Positions 39,401 to 48,400 of a stretch of 64,000 nucleotides of DNA are shown piece after piece. The DNA comes from Diphasiastrum complanatum (taxonomy: Eukaryota; Streptophyta; Lycopodiopsida; Lycopodiales; Lycopodiaceae). The position numbers and the translations under genes were made by a program. Location: positions 32,505 to 96,504 of the forward strand of contig MU831929.1 in assembly GCA_029204225.1 (NCBI GenBank). The letters run 5' to 3'. How positions within the stretch are numbered: position 1 is the first letter of the stretch; each line of letters opens with the position of its first letter. The notes beneath the pieces were generated by a model. That model did no database searches. It saw only the letters and a program-made list of their open reading frames with translations, and had not been told where the DNA came from.

Positions 39401-42400
39401 AAAAAAATTGGAAAAATAGCTTATGGCTGAAATTTTTTTAGGGGATAAATGGTCAAACCAGCGTTTTGCCTCTCAGAAATGCAGTAGATGGGGCACAAAC
39501 AGATCTTACTTTCAATAGCTATTTGGTTGTTATTTGCTCTGGTTTTCAATAAATGCTCAGGGGGTCCGGGGGGCGGTAGCCCCCCGAGAAATAGGGGGTC
39601 CGAGGGGCGGTAGCCCCGCGTTGGGGATTTTGGGGGGCAACGCCCCCCAACGGCGGGGTCCGTGGGCTGCCGGTAGACCCCGGCCCTGACGGTAAGGCCT
39701 CTTCATGACTTGGCCTTCCAGCTCCCTGAGCGAAAACGCACTTACTGGGACCCTTTGTGATCGTAACGGATAGGCTAGAGGTTAGTTTTGAAATTTTACC
39801 CTTGACAGAACCCAACATGGATTAATGCACCTGAACTGGACCATCCTGCACCCGAAACAATCGGCAAATTATGCTCTTAATTAGAGCTTTCATCCGATAC
39901 CCATATTGCCCAAAAAAAAACCCAATTTTTTTTTTTTTTAAAAAAACGTTTCTGGAATTTTTTCAAAAATTTCAGAAACGCGATTCTGAAACGCAGTGCA
40001 ACTATGGTCAGTACATGTGCAAGATTCCATGCATGCAAGTAGTCAATTATAGCCTAGTTAATTTTAGTCTTCTATGTCACCTTGTAGGACTTAAAAACAG
40101 TACTGACCCTTAGTAAAACCATACCTTATTTTTGCAACAAAGAAAACAATGGCATTGCTTTTTTGAGAAAGTGATCTACCCACTTCTGATACATTAGGTA
40201 GTCCAAAAAACACTGCTCAAGTGTATTACTTAAAGGGTGCCAAGACTTGACAACCTTTATCCGCTCTTTGGCAAAAAACTTTGAAAATGTTATACATCAC
40301 TCTCATGACTGTACAATCATTAGAATAAATTTCTATACAGCATGTGGATGATTTATTCAACCATTTGGAGCTCGTTCTCTCTCTTTTGATCTCTGGTTAC
40401 CATCAAATACATATTCATCAAGGGGATGAACAAAAGACTGCCTTCTGTACTTAGGTATGTATTGTTAGAATGAATGCATACCTGTCTTGCCATTCAAATA
40501 CAAATAAGGACAATTAGATCAGGCCAGAAAAAATTAACACATGAAGAGAGGTTAGAAGAAAATACACCAAAATTGATGGTTGGGATTGTGAAAATGTAAT
40601 GTAGATAAGGTTCTCAACGAAGTATTCACTTTCATAAGGATGCCTCCTCTCAAACTGTTACTTACCCATAAGGGCATGCAACAAGTTACTTGAGGTGATG
40701 GTCTCATTTACGGGACAAAATGTTGGTCTGGAGCTATAGGTCTTTTGGGTGCCACGTGCCAATGTCATATTGGCGCGAGATGACCCTTTGCTATGGACCC
40801 GAGTCAGTGTGCACAACGGACACGTAACTAACGCGTGTTGTTGGTCATGCGTGACTCCTATGATTGGAGATGACCCCACCTAGACTATGTATATAGAGGT
40901 GGATCTCCATGAGCTTGTCATTCATTCTCCTGGAGAATGAAGAGCTCTTCCACTGCTAGTTAGGTCAAGATGATTATCTAGGCCTCAGGATGTAGGTAGG
41001 CGAGAGTCGAGGGTAAGGTATGGTGGACACCATGGCTTATCGGAGATCCGAGCTTGCTTGGTGGTGGTTTATAGCTCCAGTGCACGGAGGAAAGGTGGCA
41101 GTACCTCTATGGATGGGCGGTAACGTAGTTTTTGTCACCTGATTGCGTCCTAGCAATGATCGGATCAACGATAGGGATTCGAACATTTGGTATTAGAGCC
41201 ACCGATCATTGTGAATAAGGTGCAATCGATTCAACTTAAGTTTTGGTTGGTTTAAACTTCTTGTTGATGTGCTTGGAAAGCTTAGTATTCATGGTCTCAT
41301 TGCTATGAACAACTTTCTTTTTTGTCTCGTTGAAATCCGACGTCGTTTGGATAGGTTTTGGGCCTTGTATGCATGCTAAGAGGCTTGTTTTCTATGGTTT
41401 TTTGGGATTTCTGGTGGCCGTTAAGGCTGCAGAAATTTTTAAAGCCGTGTTTTGAAAATTTGAATGTTGGATTTGGCACATGAAACCGTCAGAAAACTTC
41501 TGTTTTCTAGTAGATTTTAAAAACAGCCCATATTGACTATTTTTCGACTTTTTGGAAGCCGAAATTAAAAAAATTGACAGACTCTTAATCTATCTGAAAT
41601 TTCTTTTAGAAAAAAAGAATTTACAGCCTGCAAGCGCTTGCCCGCAGACCAATGCAGCGCGAGCCCCCAGGGCCTGCGGTACGATACAGGAGGTGGGGGC
41701 AGTCAGCCGCAGGCCAGCGGTTGCCTGCTCTTTCATAAGGAAAGAAACAAAAGATTGTACTTTATAAAAGTACAAAGGCACTTCATTATGTGCAGTCAAA
41801 GCTTGCTGAAAGCTGGAAACTTATGGCTTTACTCAAAAAGTTCTGAACTTTTTAACTTAAGTTTCCTAAGAAACTCAAGTTTAAAGGATTTAATCCTTTT
41901 ATGTACTTTTAAAGTACAAGCATTAAGTTCACAAAACAAAAACATAAGTTTACAAAACATATGACATCAGTTTCGTAATCTAAAAGTTTGTGATACAATA
42001 GATGCACTCTCCACTTTTTGGGAGGAAAATTGAACGTTTTCCTCCACCTCCTCATGAACGTACAATTGTACCTTCTCCTCCTCCCAAGCCTAAGGATGAG
42101 CCTTAGGGGAGTTCTAGGAGATTCTTGAGGCCACAAGGCCAAGAGTTACGGGAGGTGGTCCAAAAGTGTTGGTGGGGCTGTGACCCAAGTGACCCTTGGG
42201 AGAGGTGGCATAGGGAGGGTGGTGGCCATGTGATTCGAGGGTAGGTGGTCCCCATAAGGGTTGCCACTTGTTTTTGGGGCCATGTGCTTGCTAGGTGGCA
42301 CCCATAAGGCCCGCCACCCAGCAAGGCCAAATGGGAAGAAAAATGGTGTGGGTGGGGAGTAAAGGCTCCACTCTCATCATTGAGGAGCTTGTCTTGGCTT

Positions 42401-45400
42401 AGTCTCCTTGAGTAGAGTTCTCAAGCTTCTTAGGCCAATTTGTAACCAAACTCTTGTCATTTTTTCCTTTGAGCCTTTCTTAGTGCCCCATGGACCCCGC
42501 TATGCCCTCGGGTAAAGGACCGTTTTCACCACCACCTCCTCCTGAGCCAGATACCGCACAACTTGTACATGCCTTGAACTCCCTTCGGAACCAAATCCTG
42601 GAAATGCAATCTAGGCATGTAGTGGTCGAGCAAGAGTGGCGTTATTCAACCCACTCGAGATCCGCCATCCTGTACCCCATGTTCAACTCGGAATTCTTTT
42701 TAGGAGAAAAGAAGGACCGACATCTTGACGTTGTGCTTTCATGGTTGGATCGGTGGAATAGTCATTTTTTCATGCATGATTCGCCTGATAGCACAAAGAT
42801 TGCTACTGCCCTTATGTTCTTACGCAAGAAGGCCTATACATGGTGACAAGATCTAAGGGATAGCATTGGTGGCATTTCGCCACCATGTAGATGGGTAGTA
42901 GGCCGTTAGATGCCTACATATAGGAGTTCTGAGAAGCCTTTCCTCAATTCGCTTCGCGAATCGACCTTGTCCTAATAAAATTACATTTTATTTTGGGACT
43001 TCCAAAAGAATTTCGACTTGAAGTGCGATGTAACCAACCGTAGACAATCGATGATACCATTCACTTTGTGAAGATTTTTGATGACGCCCACATTGGCTCC
43101 CGCAAGGAGCAAAGTTTGCCCAAGGCTTCATGAAAAGGGGCAACCATGGCGGGAAAAAGTGCGTGAAGCTGGATCGTGCTGACCATGACAAGGCGAGGAT
43201 CGGCGGCTTGTGTTTCTCCTGCATGGAGAAGGGACATCTGTCAAAAGATTGCTCGAAGAAACAAAAGAAATCTGGCGGGCATCCTAAATCCTTCAAGGCG
43301 CTAGGGTGATTCTAGTATTTCTTTTGTTGATTTATCCTTTAAGGATTACACTAATTGTGAGAATTCTTGTTTTAATACAGCGGTTTTTGGCTCCCACGAC
43401 CTCATTCTTATGAATGGGTCCGTAGGACACCAAGCTGTGACTATTCTTTTTGATGATAGTTTTACACAACTTTATAAATACTAAATTGGTGCAGAAACTC
43501 AAGGTGGCCACTGCACCAAGTAACCATTCGTATGTGGTGAAAATGGCGTTGGGGGAAGATCGACAAGCTTGGGATCAGCTTGTTCCTCAGTTGTTGCTTA
43601 AGATTCAAGATTATTTCAAACCGCTTGACTTTCATATTATGAATTTAGATAGCGTAGACATAATCTTAGGAAAGGAGTGGTTTTACTCCAAAAATGAGTC
43701 CTTAAGAAAGGACTATGTAACTCATAGTATAACCTTTTTGCATAATGGCTCATTCGTTGAACTTAAAGGTGATGTAAATAGACCTTTTGATCCTGTTGTA
43801 TCTGCTTTAGAAGTTGTTGAATATTGAAAGACTTTGGAAATAAAGTTTATCTTTGCTTTGTTAAAGATGAAGTTTATGTGGATGATCATGTTGTTCAGAG
43901 TCTAAATATTAATTTACTACATATGCCTTATGTGTCTATGAATAATCCCTTAAGTGTTAACTCACCTGAAGGTAGGATATTTAACAAACTTAGGCATAAA
44001 TATAACGATATATTTCCTAAAAAACTACCTGATCGCATACCTCCCCAAAAGAGTGTTGACCATTAGATAGAGTTACTTTCTGGTAGCCAACCTGTATCTC
44101 TTTTTCCATACAGCATTAGCATTAAGGAAGAGGATAAAATAACTAGGCAGTTACAGGAGCTTCTTAGGATGGGCCACATTCGGCCTAGTAAGTCCCCTTT
44201 GGGAGCACCAGTCCTTTTGGTTAGTAAAAAGGTTGTGAACAATGCCAACAGAATAAAGCAGAAAGACTCAAAGTAGCAGGTCTTTTACATCCTTTGGAAA
44301 TTTCCAACAAGAAATGGGAAAGTATTTCAATGGATTTTGTGATTGGACTCCCTTTAACTGGGAAGGCACGATGCCATTTGGGTGGTAGTTGACAGGCTAC
44401 CAAGATGGCACAATTTATACCAACTAAAGCAATTGTCAAGGCATCTCAGCTTGTCGTTGAAAAGTTGTTCAGAGTGTATGGCTTGCCGAATGATATTGTT
44501 AGTGATCGTGACTCCAAATTCACTGGCAAGTTCTAGCAGTTAGTTTTTGATAAACTTGAAACAATCCTTAGTCTTAGTTCTTCAAATCACCCAGAATCTA
44601 ATGGGCAGATAGAAGTCATCAACCAAACGTTGGAAGATATTCTTAGAGCATATGTCTCTCATCGACAGTCTGATTGGAAAAAGTATCTCCCAATGGTTGA
44701 GTTTGCACACAATAGTGCGAAACATTTTGCCACCAAATTCAATCCTTTTATGTTGAGGTATGGCTTTCAGCCACGTTCGCCAGTTTTTGTCGGACTCTTA
44801 AAGTCCACGCTGCAGTGGATTTCTTGCAAGATATGTAAGAAATGCTGCAAGTGGCCAAAGAAAGCATTAAAACCGCTCGACAACATACTAAGTACAATTA
44901 GCACTTGCCACTTACATATTCCATCATTTTCTCTTAAGTGCTAATGTGTTTTGTTTTACAGCAAGGCGTTAATGAAACCTCCTTAATTCTAATTGGCATG
45001 GAACCATCAAATGCCTACAAGCATTGTGTTATAAATGGACTACATGCATAGAGTTTGCCTAATAGAGTTTTTACACCTTACCCAACTGCAATGTTTTGTC
45101 ACATATCCTAAGGACTATGTTCACAGAACATGCTAAACACAATTAGCACGTATAAATTCACGATGTGTGAGTTTGATGTCATCCCTTTTAGACTAATGAA
45201 TGGTCCACCTGCTTCTCAAAATGCTGTGCTAAACATTCTCCGCTCTCTTATTGGCACATCAGCCCTAGCGTCTTTTGTTGACTTTCCCATGTGCAAATCA
45301 TCCTTATCTACTCATCTTGTTCATTGAGAGTCAGTTTTAGAGATTTTATCTACCCATCAACGTTACGCCAAACCATCCAAATGCTCTTTGTTTTATCTAA

Positions 45401-48400
45401 GATTGAATTCTTTGATTTTTGGTGTCTAATGGTGGTGACTGACTCAAATCCTAGAATTGATTCCATCCATTCTTGATTTGTATGCTTTGCTGCACCATAT
45501 TTTAGGCCTCGCCACGTCTTTGTAATCTATTTCTCATTCTAGCACAGTAGCCTCTCCTCTTACAACACTTCTTGGTAGACTTGTTCCTTTTTTGGAATCT
45601 TAAGTTTCAACCAATGTTTGTTGACAGAGACTTATTTCCGTAGCTCGGATTCCATCTCCCAAATCTCAATTAAAAAATTGTTGGTGATAGCAATGCTGGT
45701 TCTATCTTAATTGGTACATTTTACCCAAAAATGGTTTTGTTTCCTATTAATCTAGAAAACTTCGTTGATATGAGACTCAATATGGTACCCATCAAAAAGA
45801 TTTGCTGATTTTATTGTTTGCTTTGAAGAAGTGTGCCATAACTTGTAGCATGTCCATGTTGACCTTTGTACTGATCATTGATCCCTACAATACTTGTTTT
45901 GGGTATCCATAAAAAGATCCTAATGATAGGCGGTTTTGTTAGTGACTTGGACTTTAAAATCAGTTATTGTTTTGACAATGTGGTTGGATGCTATTAACAG
46001 ATTATGTGCCTATGTTTTTTCCTTTCAATATTGCTACCAAATTGGTTTGATATGCATTTGTGATGCCTATAAACAATGTGATTAGTTTTAGGGAGGTCTA
46101 TGATTTAGCTTTACGACCATGCTTTGCTCCTCGTCAAGTTTATGCCATTGTTAATGGTTGTTTATTGTTATGAAATCACATCATGGATAATGACATCCAT
46201 AAGAATAATTGACAAAAAAAGATAATGCAATAGCAGTCTCCAAAAAGTAATATTGAATCAACATCAGTCATTGACAATGGGTTATCCCCTACACGGAAGA
46301 GCGATGAATTTCCTACAAAGAGATGGTGGAGAAATACTTGGAAATACTCAAGAATAACAAATTCATAAGCTACCAAATGAATAGGACGCCTATTTATACC
46401 CTACAGATTAGAGTTAGGCCATTATGGGTGAGGTAAGGGTCAATCTTGTAGGAGGCAGATGCCATTCTCCTACCGATTTGTTTCGGGCATAGGGATAGCT
46501 TGATTGATAAATCTCCCCTTATCTCTTCATTATTTTTTAAACATGTTATACGCAATTTCTTATTTGGTACAGAAGACCCTGAGAATGGATCTGCACAATG
46601 ATCCATTGTTCTTGGAGGCAGTAAATCATCGATTTCTCAGAACATATCTTCAAAGCTCAGAAGTTAAGTGAATAGGTGGTTGCTAAGACTTCTTTGGCAT
46701 TAATCTCCAGCTAGCTCCAATCTTCTCCACCTAGGGGATGTTGGACCTGTGACAAAGGCCTACCAATCACAGGTTTCAAGTTGGACAATCCTCATATCTA
46801 CTGCAGCCATGTCAATGAAAAATTGGCAGCATGGGAGCACTGAGCAGTAAAATCTTCATGCAGCAGAACTGAGAGCCAATTATTTGTTAGCCAGGACAAC
46901 CACAAATGCCGAAATTTGTCCCAGAAGAGATGGCATAGTTCAAACCAGGCAGATTCTGTATTCTGGCTTCTATATCATATCTGCCTTGGCATCCTTCTTG
47001 CCTTGTAATAAAAATAGAACTCATCACCAAGTTTTGTAATTGCTCTTTTTTGTACGAGGGGAAAATCTGCTCAGTTGCTTCAAGTCCTTATTGGGTCATG
47101 ATTTGTCATAGATTTGCATGGGCTTTCGTGAGATTATATCTTATGCACCCTTTCATCATTGTAGGAGGATAGAAGCCTCCTTTTTCTTAAATGTTGCTTG
47201 TTTCCATGTGAGGGTAGACGATGAGAGACATATAGGTGTGAAAGGATATTGTGCACCTTGGATTTTTTGTGACTATACCTTCTTGATCTGATGTTTACAA
47301 GTTGTGACTAATTTATGTTCTTCGAAAGGGATAAGATGGGAATTCAGGGGTGTGTGCCAATCATCAAGCCACAAAATGTGAGCCTGGGCCAACATTGAAC
47401 TTGAGTGGCCGTCATCAAAGTGCAGTAAAATAAGGCCTTTAAAAGGTATGAATGCAATATGCTTAATTTTACAAAAACACAAAGTACACTCTTTGCTGTT
47501 CACGACCTTTACGTTTTCCTTTCTCCGGGGCCTAGGCATATACCTCGTGTCTATCTTGTAACTACAGAAAAACAAGGCTGCAGGCCTAAAATGAAGTAGC
47601 AATATTCAAGGCTTCTATGCTTACTTCCTATTCCGAGAAATGATATTTACAATTGGAGACTTCCCTAACAAGAGCTCAAGCAGTTCCATTGGCAATGGAC
47701 ATACTATAATGAGGAATCTTGTTTGTGCTGGATATGGCTTACATGAAGGCTTTAAGAGTGAAGGGCATGTCTTGAACAAGAATGATACTTAAGAGAATTT
47801 TAATCAGACCTTTCAATGCCGAAGGTTGAAGACAACTATCTTGAACAGTACAATCTCAAAAGAGGAGCTATTTTTGGAATGTTTCAAGGTTGCTTATTCA
47901 AAGTGTTTAGTCTTTATTCCTATTTCAACCTTGAGATTTTTGTTCTGCCTACTTTCAAGGTGCAGAAGTTGCAGGGTCACATGTATAATGTCCTTGGTGA
48001 TTCTGATTCCGATTCCGCAAATTTGGAGCACGAAAATAAAGAAGACTCAGAATTTGAATTTGGGGAAGTTTTTGTCCATCAATTGATCCATACGATTGAG
48101 TTTGTCTTGGGGGCAGTCTCAAACACAGCATCCTATCTACGTTTGTGGGCACTCAGGTTTGACTTTTTCCTTGGTACATAAATAAATTTGTTTTGCTTAC
48201 AGATCGGCCTACTTCGAGTTGATATGTGACATGAATATTCCGTATTTTATGCAGTCTTGCACATGCGCAGCTATCTTCTGTTTTCTACGAGAAAGTATTG
48301 CTGCTAAGCTGGAGGTAATAACTTTGCAAAGCAACACAGCACGTTATACAGTGAAGCAAACTTGCTATAAATGTGATTTTTGAAGTTGTGATAGCTTTAC

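Noticed and set aside
42988-43296. 102-codon minus-strand frame
   Set aside because: It is antisense to the zinc-knuckle region of the second gypsy gag.
47816-48181. 121-codon frame as an independent gene
   Set aside because: It is VHA-a exon 14 read through into both flanking introns.
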